From: Amycolatopsis dendrobii
Lineage (GTDB): Bacteria > Actinomycetota > Actinomycetes > Mycobacteriales > Pseudonocardiaceae
DNA: 64,000 nucleotides
Direction: 5' to 3'
Assembly: GCF_014145675.1 (NCBI RefSeq)
Contig: NZ_JACGZW010000004.1
Location: 124,001-188,000 of the forward strand
Shown: piece by piece, positions 18,410 to 26,176 of the stretch
Layout: each line of letters starts with the position of its first letter
Numbering within the stretch: the first letter of the stretch is position 1
Notes under the pieces: model-generated
The model's input: the letters and a program-made list of their open reading frames with translations, nothing else
What the model was told of the DNA's origin: nothing
The model's database searches: none
Made by a program: the position numbers and the translations under genes

Positions 18410-18996
18410 CCGAACGTCGTGTCACCGCCAACCTCGCCCTGACCCTCGACGGCCGCTACCACGGCCCGGAAGGCCCCGGCGACATGAGCGCGATCATCCC
18501 TTACGTCACCACGGAAACCGCTCGCAACCAGATGACCCGCATCTGGGAAAACGCGACGACCGCGCTGCTGGGCCGCCGCAACGCGGAAGGCTTCCTCGGC
18601 TTCTGGCCGACCGTCGCCGCCGACGAAAACGCCGACCCGCGCGACCGCGGTTACGCGAAATGGCTGGTGGACACGGAAAAGGTGGTCCTGTCGAGCACGC
18701 TCACCGAATCCCCGTGGGAGCGCACGCGCATCGTGAACGCGCCCGCCGCCGAGGTCGTCGCCTCGCTCAAAGCCGAGGGCGAGGGCGACATCCTGGTCAA
18801 CAGCAGCGTCAGCGTGATCAAGGCGCTGCTGGCCGAGGACTTGGTCGACCGCCTGTACCTGACCATCTGCCCGCAAATCGCCGGCGGCGGCCCGCGCCTG
18901 TTCGACGACGGCCTGCCGGGTACTAAGTGGACAGTCCCGCACCAGGAGGCCGGTGCCCTCGGCGAAGTGGCCCTGGTTTACGACCGCGTGCGCTGA
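18406..18996 (+). CDS. Dihydrofolate-reductase-family protein
   Basis: 196 aa RibD C-terminal/DHFR-like reductase (NLALTLDGRYHGPEG, GDILVNSSVSVIKALLAEDLVD, ICPQIAGGG). The ATG overlaps the ArsR-SRPBCC stop by 4 bp. An ArsR-SRPBCC gene with a DHFR-like reductase is a recurrent actinobacterial pairing; its substrate is not known. Confidence 0.85.
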   Translation: MTERRVTANLALTLDGRYHGPEGPGDMSAIIPYVTTETARNQMTRIWENATTALLGRRNAEGFLGFWPTVAADENADPRDRGYAKWLVDTEKVVLSSTLTESPWERTRIVNAPAAEVVASLKAEGEGDILVNSSVSVIKALLAEDLVDRLYLTICPQIAGGGPRLFDDGLPGTKWTVPHQEAGALGEVALVYDRVR

Positions 18997-19041
18997 GCGG
19001 CTTGACCTTCGCGCATACGGCAATGTTTAGCGTCGGATGAC

Positions 19042-19797
19042 ATGAGTGAAGGACAGTTTCAAGGCAAGGCCGTGATCGTCACCGGCGGCGGAACGGGCAT
19101 CGGACAGGTCACCGCACGCGAGTTCGCCCGGCGAGGCGCGGACGTCCTCGTCGTCGGCCGCACCGCGGAGCGGCTCGCCGAAACCGCGGAGGGCTTCTCG
19201 CGGATCCGCCCGTTCGCCGCCGACATCACTTCGCCGGGCGCCGCGGAGGAGATCGCCGCCGCGGCGCTCGCCGAATTCGGCCGGATCGACGTGCTGGTGA
19301 ACAACGCGGGCATCGTCGAACCGGCCGCGCTGGGCGAAATCAAGCCCGGAGCGTTCGACGGAGTAGTCGCGACGAACCTGCTCGCGCCGGTCTACCTCGT
19401 GCAAGCCGTGCTGCCGCACCTGAGCGACGGCGTCGTCGTCAATGTGACAACCGCGATCGGCCAACGCGGCTGGCCGATGGCGGGCCGCGAGTTCTACGCG
19501 GCGACGAAAGCCGCCCTGGAGTCGCTGACCCGAAGCTGGGCAGTGCAACTCGCCCCGCGCGGCATCCGCGTCACCGCCGTCGCACCCGGCCCGGTCGCCA
19601 CCGAGATCTACGCCCGCGAGGGCCTGACCGCCGAACAAGCCCAAGCACAGCACGCCTCTCTGCAGGAGATGGTTCCCTTGCGGCGCCTGGCCCGGCCGGA
19701 AGAAGTCGCACACTGGATCGTCCAGCTCGCCAGCCCCGACGCGGACTACCTGACCGGCGTGGTCCTGCCCGTCGACGGCGGCGCAGTGATCGCTTAG
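19042..19797 (+). CDS. Short-chain dehydrogenase/reductase
   Basis: 251 aa classical SDR. NAD(P) loop TGGGTGIG, NNAG motif, and YAATK catalytic Tyr/Lys. The residue expected to be the catalytic Ser falls in NVTTAIGQRG, where Thr appears to replace it. The cofactor arginine pattern VVGRTAERL suggests NADP. Followed closely by a MerR gene that may regulate it. Confidence 0.88.
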   Translation: MSEGQFQGKAVIVTGGGTGIGQVTAREFARRGADVLVVGRTAERLAETAEGFSRIRPFAADITSPGAAEEIAAAALAEFGRIDVLVNNAGIVEPAALGEIKPGAFDGVVATNLLAPVYLVQAVLPHLSDGVVVNVTTAIGQRGWPMAGREFYAATKAALESLTRSWAVQLAPRGIRVTAVAPGPVATEIYAREGLTAEQAQAQHASLQEMVPLRRLARPEEVAHWIVQLASPDADYLTGVVLPVDGGAVIA

Positions 19798-19815
19798 CGG
19801 CGTACGCTCGGGTCG

Positions 19816-20172
19816 GTGCGGATCGGAGAGCTGGCGAAGGCCACCGGCGTGACGACCAGGGCGCTGAGGTTCTACGAGGAGCAGGGCTTGCTGACCGCGG
19901 CCCGCTCCCACAACGGGTACCGGCACTACGACGAGTCCGCGATCGAGCGGGTGGCGAACATCCGCTACCTGCTCGACTCGGGGCTCACGATGGAAGACAT
20001 CCGGCCGCTCGGCTCGTGTCTGCAGGGAGACCTGCCCTCGCGGCGCTTGTCGTCAAGCGCGGTGGCTTTGGTGGATCGGCGGCTGGCTGTGCTGGATGAG
20101 CGGATCGAGGCGCTGACGCGGGCTCGGGAGCGACTGTCTTCGCGGGCGGCTGCGGTGCGTGGTGGGGATTGA
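19816..20172 (+). CDS. MerR-family transcriptional regulator
   Basis: 118 aa. N-terminal winged HTH (RIGELAKATGVTTRALRFYE, GLLTAARSHNGYRHYD) and a dimerisation coiled coil. No Cys pattern for metal sensing, so it is of the general MerR type. GTG start 18 bp after the SDR. Confidence 0.88.
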   Translation: MRIGELAKATGVTTRALRFYEEQGLLTAARSHNGYRHYDESAIERVANIRYLLDSGLTMEDIRPLGSCLQGDLPSRRLSSSAVALVDRRLAVLDERIEALTRARERLSSRAAAVRGGD

Positions 20173-20353
20173 GGTTAGCGGCGCGGGAAATGGCCGGGTA
20201 ACGGCGAGTGAGCGCAACACTCGCGGCGGTTCCGGCGACTTGCGGGCATACCTGCGAACAGGGGAGAGCCCGTTGATCTTGGTTCCCGACCACACCGTTG
20301 CCGGCGTCGTCCTGATGCGGCTGCGGACCGGCAAGATCGGCGGCTGCCGATGA
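20159..20353 (+). CDS. Possible small protein, 64 aa
   Basis: Short frame overlapping the MerR end by 14 bp and the next gene's start by 4 bp (ATGA). Composition is unremarkable and no family is recognised. The ATGA junction is the main argument for it; it may be chance. Confidence 0.25.
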   Translation: MVGIEVSGAGNGRVTASERNTRGGSGDLRAYLRTGESPLILVPDHTVAGVVLMRLRTGKIGGCR

Positions 20354-20919
20354 GGCGTTGGCCTTGGCTGCTGATCGCGGCCGCTGTCGTCGTTGTTGTC
20401 GTGTCCTCGCGGCCGCTGCTCGGTTCGGCTGATTGGGCAGGGCTCGGCCAGTGGGTCGGCGGTGTCGGAGCGTTCGCTGCTGTCGTGGCAGCGCTCTGGC
20501 TGGCTGGTGCCGAGTCCCGGCACGAGCGAGCACGCGAGGCGGAGCGCTCGCGGATCCAGGCGTACTACGTCAAAGCGGATTGGGAAACTGGCCGGGAACA
20601 GGGCCAGCTCCCGCCGATCTCGGTGCGCCACGCGGGCGCCGAACCAATGGTGAACGTCCGGGTTGTGGCGGTGCACACCAACCGGCCACCGTCTCGGCCG
20701 CCGCTGAAAGTCGTCGCGAACACGGACTGCCCGGTCCTCCTTCCCGGCGAGCCGTGGCACGTCGAATGGCGGCTCGCACGGGTGGATCTCGGGGACGCGA
20801 TCGTCGCGCTCTACTGCGCGTCGACGAGCAAGATCGAGATCGCTTACGAGGATCTGGCGGGAGGCCGGTGGAAGCGGATCGGGTCGGCTCCGCCCGAGCC
20901 GGATCTCAGTCCGCGGTGA
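20350..20919 (+). CDS. Hypothetical membrane protein, 189 aa
   Basis: Two N-terminal membrane helices (WLLIAAAVVVVVV, then WVGGVGAFAAVVAALWLA), a charged AESRHERAREAERSR linker, and a ~120-residue beta-rich cytoplasmic domain. No family recognised. It is the last chromosomal gene before the prophage, ending 16 bp from attL. Confidence 0.65.
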   Translation: MRRWPWLLIAAAVVVVVVSSRPLLGSADWAGLGQWVGGVGAFAAVVAALWLAGAESRHERAREAERSRIQAYYVKADWETGREQGQLPPISVRHAGAEPMVNVRVVAVHTNRPPSRPPLKVVANTDCPVLLPGEPWHVEWRLARVDLGDAIVALYCASTSKIEIAYEDLAGGRWKRIGSAPPEPDLSPR

Positions 20920-20934
20920 AATTCAGCGCAGGAG

Positions 20935-20977
20935 GGGTGGGGCCGGAGAGACTCGAACTCTCACTGGCACGGACCTA
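20935..20977. other. attL of the prophage (43-bp direct repeat)
   Basis: Perfect 43-bp match to 63273-63315. It is the 3' part of a tRNA gene (acceptor 3' strand, T arm, variable loop and anticodon stem-loop up to the anticodon). Past 20977 the sequence diverges from the tRNA, marking the phage side. Confidence 0.93.
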
Positions 20978-20995
20978 GATTCCCGCGAATTAGCC

Positions 20996-21014
20996 CCTGT
21001 AAGCACTGCTCAGT
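20996..21014. promoter_or_regulatory. Possible integrase arm site (weak copy)
   Basis: CTGTAAGCACTGCTCAG resembles the CTGTAAA-N2-CTGCTGTACG repeats at 21092 and 63199. Confidence 0.3.
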
Positions 21015-21091
21015 TTCAGTGTTCCCATGCAGGTCAGACGGCTTGTTCGGTGATCATTGAATCAGTCGGAATTAGCCTAGTTAAGCCGGGA

Positions 21092-21114
21092 GTTGCTGTA
21101 AACGCTGCTGTACG
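21092..21114. promoter_or_regulatory. Putative integrase arm-type site, left
   Basis: GTTGCTGTAAA-CG-CTGCTGTACG. Nearly identical (one-base length difference) to 63199-63220 near attR and in the same orientation. In the excised circle the two copies flank the attP core. Confidence 0.5.
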
Positions 21115-21130
21115 GATTGCGGTTCGGCAA

Positions 21131-22465
21131 TCAGCTGGCGCCCTGTCCTTGCGGGCTGATCGAAGGCAATCCGGCTTTGATGCCCGCCTCGATCTGACGG
21201 ATCTTGACGATGTCCAGGCCGAGCTTCTCAAACGCGGCTTCGTTCATCTCGATGATCGCAAGCTCGACGTCCGCCAGCCGCTGTTCCAGCTGACGGATCC
21301 CGTCGGCTGAGTACTCGGAGCTGTGGTGCACCAGTTCGCTCTGGACGCGGAACGCCTTGCGGTCCAACGCGGCGCGGATGTCGTCGAAGCCCGCGTCGGT
21401 CAGATGCGCATACAGCTTCGTGACCTCGGTATCGGAGTGTCCCATCACCTTCGCGATCTCCGCGAGCGGAACGCCTTCCTGGATCAGCCACGACGCGTAG
21501 GTGTGGCGCATGTCGTGCACCCGAACCCGGCCCTCGATCTGCGCGTGCTCCAGCGCGCTCTGGAAGATGGTCTTGCCCCAGTCGTTCGACTTCAGTGGGG
21601 CGCCCCTCGCGCCCCGGAAGAGAATGTCGCCGCGGCACTCGCCGACCTCGTGCATCAGCCCGCACGTTTCGGCCGGCTGCGTGCGTTCCCTGTGCGCGAT
21701 CAGCTTCCCGACCAGGTCGGACGGCATCGGCACCGTTCTCTCATCCTTGTCCTTCGGGACCGGGTCGATCAGATAGTTCTTCTGGTTGAACTTCTCGATC
21801 ACTCGGATCGTGCCGCGCTGCAGATCGACACGGTCCCAGTGCAGGCCCGCCAGTTCGCCGAACCGCAACCCGGTCTCGACGCTCATCCGCACGACCAGCG
21901 CGTTCTGGCCGTTCATCGCCCAGGTGATCGCGTCTACCTCGTCGGGTGTCAGGTAGCGTTCCAATCCCGTCGGGAGGTCCGGGTAGGTGACGTCCCTCCC
22001 CGGGGAAGCAGCCAGCCGACGATCCGCGACAGCGGCGTTAAGGCTGGTTTTCAGCAGCATCAGCGCCGACCGGAACGTCCACGGCGGGCACGGCGGCTTC
22101 TCCCCTCTCTTCCGCGGAGTCGTCATCTTCTTCTTCCACCGCTCGATCGACATCTGAGTGATGTCCGCCAGTCGCACCGTCGACCAGTGGGGCATCAGCC
22201 AGTTTCCGGCGATGCTGCGGTACTGCTCGTCTGTCGCGAACGCGAGGGATCTGGATTCGTGCCACAGGTCGAACCACGGACCCCATTGGATCTTCGCGCC
22301 CTTCACGTCGAGCGCGCCCGGTTCTCGCGACTCCGACTCGCGGCGTCCGGCCTCCCGCAGGGCTTGCGGCTCCTGCGTGAAAGTGCCGGCGGACTGCTCG
22401 ACGCCACGGGAGTCGCGGTAGATCCCCTGGAACTTCCCGGACGACAGGGTTCTAGTCCATGCCAT
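21131..22465 (-). CDS. int: Tyrosine-family site-specific integrase
   Basis: 444 aa. An N-terminal arm-binding region (with KFQGIYRDSRG) and a SAM-like core-binding domain precede the catalytic domain. Catalytic residues are Arg201 (TGLRFGEL), Lys near 240, His317 and Arg320 (HDMRHTYAS), His343 (MGHSD) and Tyr352 (KLYAHL). The ATG at 22465 is preceded by AAGGAG. It lies next to attL, as expected for integration into the tRNA 3' end. Confidence 0.95.
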   Translation of the reverse strand: MAWTRTLSSGKFQGIYRDSRGVEQSAGTFTQEPQALREAGRRESESREPGALDVKGAKIQWGPWFDLWHESRSLAFATDEQYRSIAGNWLMPHWSTVRLADITQMSIERWKKKMTTPRKRGEKPPCPPWTFRSALMLLKTSLNAAVADRRLAASPGRDVTYPDLPTGLERYLTPDEVDAITWAMNGQNALVVRMSVETGLRFGELAGLHWDRVDLQRGTIRVIEKFNQKNYLIDPVPKDKDERTVPMPSDLVGKLIAHRERTQPAETCGLMHEVGECRGDILFRGARGAPLKSNDWGKTIFQSALEHAQIEGRVRVHDMRHTYASWLIQEGVPLAEIAKVMGHSDTEVTKLYAHLTDAGFDDIRAALDRKAFRVQSELVHHSSEYSADGIRQLEQRLADVELAIIEMNEAAFEKLGLDIVKIRQIEAGIKAGLPSISPQGQGAS

Positions 22466-22784
22466 GCAAGTGATCTCCTTCGTTGAAATACCTCGTGATC
22501 TCGCGGAACGCTTCTTCTTCGCGGCGGCGCTCGTCATCGTGTGCGCAGCGCAGGCTGGCGATCAACGCTTCGTCGGCGCGCTGCTCGGCCTCCGCCCGGT
22601 GCAGGTGCATGCGCCAGACCCACACCAGCGCGGCCGCGGTCGCGGCGACGACGACCGCCGGTGGCGTCGAGTCGCTGCCGAGGTTGAGGACCAGCAGCAC
22701 TCCCAGGACTGCGGTCAACATCAGAGCCGTGCAGGTTACGAGAAGCGTGCGGGGTGGCCGCCAACTCTGCGGTTTCAGTGACAA
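22452..22784 (-). CDS. Small membrane protein upstream of integrase
   Basis: 110 aa with two membrane helices (LLVTCTALMLTAVLGVLLVL, AVVVAATAAALVWVW) and a charged C-terminal helix. TTG start with an AGGAGG ribosome-binding site 5 bases upstream. Its end overlaps the integrase start by 14 bp and contains the integrase ribosome-binding site, so integrase translation is probably coupled to it. Function unknown. Confidence 0.65.
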   Translation of the reverse strand: MSLKPQSWRPPRTLLVTCTALMLTAVLGVLLVLNLGSDSTPPAVVVAATAAALVWVWRMHLHRAEAEQRADEALIASLRCAHDDERRREEEAFREITRYFNEGDHLHGMD

Positions 22785-22955
22785 CGCGGCCTCCTGTAGG
22801 CAGGCATCAGTACCAATCGAACATGTGTGTACGTACGTTCGTTGATCACGGAGTGTGCGTTAACAGCCCGATACGTGCCGAGTGGGCAATTCACTGAAAC
22901 GGCCGTATCGTGTAACGCCGCAGGTAGGCGCCTCGATCGCGGGTCAGCGCGCTAG

Positions 22956-23477
22956 TTAACGCTCCGTGTCCGATTGATTATCGGCCTTGGCTTCAATCTC
23001 GGCGTCGGCCTTCACCTGCATCACCTCTTGGATCCAGATTTCGGCCAGATATTCCGACTTGCGCCGGAACATTTCGTAGGTCTCGCGCACCTCGGTCATC
23101 GGCATGTCCCGCATGCGGGCGCGCTCTGCTGCGGACCACTCGTGCTTCGGTGCGGGATTCGCTTCGGGCCGCCAGCCTTCCTCGACGATCCTGCGCGCAG
23201 TGCCCTCCGGCCACTCCGCGCCGCGGTCGAGGCCCTTGTACGTCTTGCTGCGGGGCGAGATCGTCGCCCCTTCGACCCTCTGGATCGTGGGGTGGCTCAA
23301 GCCGCACTTGGCGGCGAACTCTTTTTGTGTCAGGTCGAGGCGAGTGCGGGCCTTCACGACTTCCTCGGCCAACCTCTTTAAATCTCTCTCCGACACACGC
23401 AAAGCATCTCGTACTGGTCGCGGCGAGTCCACCCGGGATGGCGGTCTTCGCTTGAGTCTCCAGTGGTAGTGCCGCAT
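22956..23477 (-). CDS. XRE-family repressor (probable immunity repressor)
   Basis: 173 aa. A basic N-terminus, a Cro/CI-type HTH (LTQKEFAAKCGLSHPTIQRVEG) and a C-terminal helical region rich in charged residues, probably for oligomerisation. It is divergent from a Cro-like HTH gene across a repeat-rich control region, the normal position of the lysogeny repressor. In-frame GTG and TTG codons around 23396-23402 are alternative starts. Confidence 0.75.
   Translation of the reverse strand: MRHYHWRLKRRPPSRVDSPRPVRDALRVSERDLKRLAEEVVKARTRLDLTQKEFAAKCGLSHPTIQRVEGATISPRSKTYKGLDRGAEWPEGTARRIVEEGWRPEANPAPKHEWSAAERARMRDMPMTEVRETYEMFRRKSEYLAEIWIQEVMQVKADAEIEAKADNQSDTER
23374..23387. promoter_or_regulatory. 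Internal operator copy in repressor gene
   Basis: 14-base CTCTTTAAATCTCT, identical to 23498-23511 in the switch region, inside the 5' part of the repressor coding sequence. Confidence 0.45.
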
Positions 23478-23492
23478 CGGACCCCCTCGTCG

Positions 23493-23580
23493 TGCATCTC
23501 TTTAAATCTCTTCCTCACCATAAGTGCCCAAGAAAGATGCGTCAAGAGTTGACAAGAGATGCAAAGAGATGCATTGTGAT
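23493..23580. promoter_or_regulatory. Divergent promoters and operators of the lysis-lysogeny switch
   Basis: Rightward promoter: TTGACA (23549-23554) with CATTGT 17 bases later (23572-23577). Leftward promoter: TTGACG (minus strand, 23545-23540) and TATGGT (23522-23517), spacer 17. A tandem AAGAGATGCA pair (23554-23563, 23564-23573) lies in the rightward spacer. An inverted pair with the same 10-bp period (ATCTCTT at 23496 and 23506) lies downstream of the leftward start. One helical turn between copies suits cooperative binding. Confidence 0.65.
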
Positions 23581-23902
23581 GTGCATGGCAGACCCCAAAG
23601 GCCCCCAGATCGAGGCCATGCGACTGGCCCGAGGCTGGAAGCGCAGGGAACTCGCCCGGCGGGTCAACTGCTCCTACCAGCACATCTACAACCTCGAACG
23701 CGGGTTCAACACCGGCGCGACGGAGACCTTGCAGCTGATCGCCATCGAGTTCGGCGTCCAGCTCTCCGACATCGCGCACACGCAGCAGCAGAAGCCGGCA
23801 CCTCGTCGGGCTCCGACCGAGGGACCGAAGCCGCACACGCCAACCCCGCCGCCGAGGCCGACGAAGCCGCCGACGCGCGTCTCGGAAGGGACGGCGGCAT
23901 GA
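23579..23902 (+). CDS. Cro-like XRE-family HTH protein
   Basis: 107 aa. The HTH occupies residues ~8-62 (RRELARRVNCSYQHIYNLER), followed by a proline-rich tail (TPTPPPRPTKPP). First gene of the rightward early operon; the ATG at 23579 lies just at the end of the promoter, suggesting a leaderless or very short leader, with ATG 23585 as the alternative. Likely opposes the leftward repressor. Confidence 0.75.
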   Translation: MCMADPKGPQIEAMRLARGWKRRELARRVNCSYQHIYNLERGFNTGATETLQLIAIEFGVQLSDIAHTQQQKPAPRRAPTEGPKPHTPTPPPRPTKPPTRVSEGTAA

Positions 23903-24114
23903 GCGACTGGATGACCCCGCACCAGGTCGCCGCCGAGTACGACCGGCACCCGATGACGGTCTACAAGGCGCTGGAATGCGGCGAGTTGCACGGCCACCAG
24001 AAGAAGCGCCGTGGCCGTTGGTCCGTGCTCCGCGCGTCCGTCGAGGCGTGGATGCGCGGCATGGACGGCGAAACCGCGTGCGGCTGCCGGAAGCACCTGC
24101 GCCGCGTCGCCTGA
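23899..24114 (+). CDS. Excisionase-like HTH protein (MerR/helix-turn-helix_17 type)
   Basis: 71 aa. MTPHQVAAEYDRHPMTVYKAL followed by HGHQKKRRGRWSVLRASVEAW fits the short winged HTH of excisionases and related phage proteins. ATGA overlap with the Cro-like gene. It could be the directionality factor for the integrase or an early regulator. Confidence 0.7.
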   Translation: MSDWMTPHQVAAEYDRHPMTVYKALECGELHGHQKKRRGRWSVLRASVEAWMRGMDGETACGCRKHLRRVA

Positions 24115-24228
24115 TCTTCCGGCGGGCCGGGTGACCCCAGCACCTCGGCCCGCCGGATCCCCACAGAAAAAGGCGCCCGCCTCGTGCGGACACACGAGAC
24201 GGGCTGACCACGAGAAAGAAGGGTTCTC

Positions 24229-24642
24229 ATGATCGCGGCACAGACTACCCGGCAGAGATGCCGGACCGCGCTCGGCGCGTGGTTGCGCGGCCGTCGCCGC
24301 CCGGTTGAGCAGACGCCGGCGAGCTGGCAGCTGCTTCCGTCGACCGCGGTGCGGGTGGCGGAGATCGAGGCGGTCGCCGAGGCGATGCACGGCGCGCTGC
24401 GGGTGATGATCGACCCGCACTTCACGCCGTCCGACTGCACCTGGTGCGCACCCGCGCGGCCGGAGCTGGCGACGGTTCGCGTGTGCGGCGACCCCGACCC
24501 CGACCGGGACGACCTCAAGCCGCTGTTCGCGGCCGAGGTGTGCCACCGGTGCGCGGTCAACCCCCGCACCGGCGTGGTGCGGCAGGCGCTGATCGAGGCC
24601 GGTCCGCACCGGCTCGTGGAGGTCGAGGTGTGCGAGTCATGA
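24229..24642 (+). CDS. Hypothetical protein with CxxC pairs, 137 aa
   Basis: Contains CTWC (~residue 67) and CHRC (~residue 103), a likely zinc ribbon, after a basic N-terminal segment. A ribosome-binding site AGAAAGAAGG precedes the ATG. Early operon; function unknown. Confidence 0.65.
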   Translation: MIAAQTTRQRCRTALGAWLRGRRRPVEQTPASWQLLPSTAVRVAEIEAVAEAMHGALRVMIDPHFTPSDCTWCAPARPELATVRVCGDPDPDRDDLKPLFAAEVCHRCAVNPRTGVVRQALIEAGPHRLVEVEVCES

Positions 24643-24926
24643 GCACCCGTATCCGTGTCACCGGCGATTCGCCGCACAACCGGCGCGACGAGCGCGGCTC
24701 GAAACCGTCGTGCTTCCAGCGGCTCGGCGAGCTGCTCGGGTTCGCCGGGATCGTCGCCGTCACCGCGGTCGCGGCGCTGGCCGGGTTGGCCGGGTGCAAG
24801 CCGGTCAACGGCTCGCCGGAGCGGGCCCCGGTGTCGGTGCAGTGCAACGAAGACGAGCCGTGCTGGGACTGCCACACCATGGGCAACCGCCGGTGCGGCC
24901 TGGACGACCCGGCGGTGAAGCGATGA
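24639..24926 (+). CDS. Small membrane-anchored protein, 95 aa
   Basis: One hydrophobic segment (GFAGIVAVTAVAALAGLAGC) with a Cys at its end that resembles a lipobox, followed by a Cys-rich tail (CNEDEPCWDCHTMGNRRCG). Overlaps neighbours by 4 bp (ATGA) on both sides. Possibly a lysogen surface protein; unproven. Confidence 0.55.
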   Translation: MSTRIRVTGDSPHNRRDERGSKPSCFQRLGELLGFAGIVAVTAVAALAGLAGCKPVNGSPERAPVSVQCNEDEPCWDCHTMGNRRCGLDDPAVKR

Positions 24927-25249
24927 GCATCTACGCCGATCACCTGGAGGCGCGGCTGCGCGAGCAGGAGGAGCGGGCCGACAAGATGCGCGCCGGTCTT
25001 GCTGACGTGCTCGCCAGGCACAGCGAGAAGGCGGCGCGGAATCCTGAGCTGGCCGAGATGACGAGCGAGCTGCGCACGGTCCTGGACGGCGCGCAGATCG
25101 TCCGCGTCGTCGAGGCCGAGGGAGTCGGCGCGATCGCGGCGTTCACCTCCTATGCCGCTGCACGGGAGTACATCGACGCCTGCGATCACGAGTTCGCCGT
25201 GGATGACCTGTCAGTCACCTCGCTCGTGGTTGACAAGGAGGGGCGGTGA
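24923..25249 (+). CDS. Hypothetical protein, 108 aa
   Basis: N-terminal amphipathic helix (LEARLREQEERADKMRAGLADVLARH) then a mixed alpha/beta segment. Joined by 4-bp overlaps to both neighbours. No family recognised. Confidence 0.6.
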   Translation: MSIYADHLEARLREQEERADKMRAGLADVLARHSEKAARNPELAEMTSELRTVLDGAQIVRVVEAEGVGAIAAFTSYAAAREYIDACDHEFAVDDLSVTSLVVDKEGR

Positions 25250-25542
25250 AGCGCCGCGCAGCCGCCGCGCTGCTCGTGATCGCGCTCGCGGTGCTGGTGT
25301 ACGTCGCTCCGGCGGCGCTGGTCGAGCAGACCGGCCCCGCACACCAGTTCCGGGTCACCGCCGACTGGACGCTGCTCGCGGTCGCGGGCGGGCTGATCGT
25401 GTTGGCGTACAGCGCTTTCCTGCTCGCCTGGCACGCCTACCGCCAGCGGGACGCGGTCGAGCGGGCGCTCGCCGCGGACGACGATCTCGGCGCGGTGCTG
25501 CGTGCGTGGCGCGCCGACGTCGACTCGGTGCCGATCCCGTGA
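25246..25542 (+). CDS. Two-helix membrane protein, 98 aa
   Basis: Membrane segments AAALLVIALAVLVYVAPAAL and LLAVAGGLIVLAYSAFLLAW with a short charged tail. GTG start overlapping the preceding stop. Function unknown. Confidence 0.6.
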   Translation: MKRRAAAALLVIALAVLVYVAPAALVEQTGPAHQFRVTADWTLLAVAGGLIVLAYSAFLLAWHAYRQRDAVERALAADDDLGAVLRAWRADVDSVPIP

Positions 25543-25658
25543 GCGTCCTCCGCCGCGCCCTCCGCCGGGCCACGGTCGCCGCTGTCGTCGCCGGATGCGC
25601 GATGACCGCCCTCGTCTGCTTCACCCAGCCCTACCTCCTTTTCGCTACCGCGCGCTGA
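25539..25658 (+). CDS. Very small membrane protein, 39 aa
   Basis: A basic start (VSVLRRALRR) and one membrane helix (VAAVVAGCAMTALVCF). GTGA overlap with the preceding gene argues that it is translated. Confidence 0.45.
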   Translation: MSVLRRALRRATVAAVVAGCAMTALVCFTQPYLLFATAR

Positions 25659-25697
25659 CCGCGCGCACCACAACCTTCGGAAGGACACGAATAGATC

Positions 25698-25964
25698 ATG
25701 AGCGTTCAGGACCAGGCCGCGATGTTGGCCAGCGCCAAGGACAAGCTGCCGCTCGGCGCGGTGGAGGCCGTGTCCGCGGAGATCTCCTCTGCGCTACAGG
25801 TCATCAGCAACGCGCTCGGCCACGACCACCTCGCGAACGTGCGGATGCAGCTGGCGGGCGGCGGAGTGATGGGTGACCTCGTCGCGGTCAGCCGGAAGCT
25901 GGAGGCCCTCGGCCTGGACATCGAGACGACCGCCGGGCAGCTCATGTCGGCAGGCGGGCAATGA
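25698..25964 (+). CDS. Hypothetical helical protein, 88 aa
   Basis: All-helical in appearance (AVEAVSAEISSALQVISNAL). Preceded by GGAAGGACACG, a good ribosome-binding site after a 39-bp gap, so it starts a new translational unit. No family recognised. Confidence 0.6.
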   Translation: MSVQDQAAMLASAKDKLPLGAVEAVSAEISSALQVISNALGHDHLANVRMQLAGGGVMGDLVAVSRKLEALGLDIETTAGQLMSAGGQ

Positions 25965-26176
25965 CCGCCGACGCGATCGCGTGGCCGACCGCGGCTGACG
26001 TGCCGCCGTCTCCCTGCCCGGTCCGCGCGAAGTGGCCGCGCGGTGCTGGACGGCACCGCGCGGTCGAGCCGGACGAGTCGCCGACCGTGGTGCTCGACCC
26101 GCCGACTGTCCCGTTCCTGTTCACCCACCCCGCCCTGTACTCGGGCACCGAAACCGCTCCCGGAGGAACCCTGTGA
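25961..26176 (+). CDS. Hypothetical protein, 71 aa
   Basis: Proline-rich, low predicted structure. ATGA overlap with the preceding gene and GTGA overlap with the next. Confidence 0.5.
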   Translation: MTADAIAWPTAADVPPSPCPVRAKWPRGAGRHRAVEPDESPTVVLDPPTVPFLFTHPALYSGTETAPGGTL

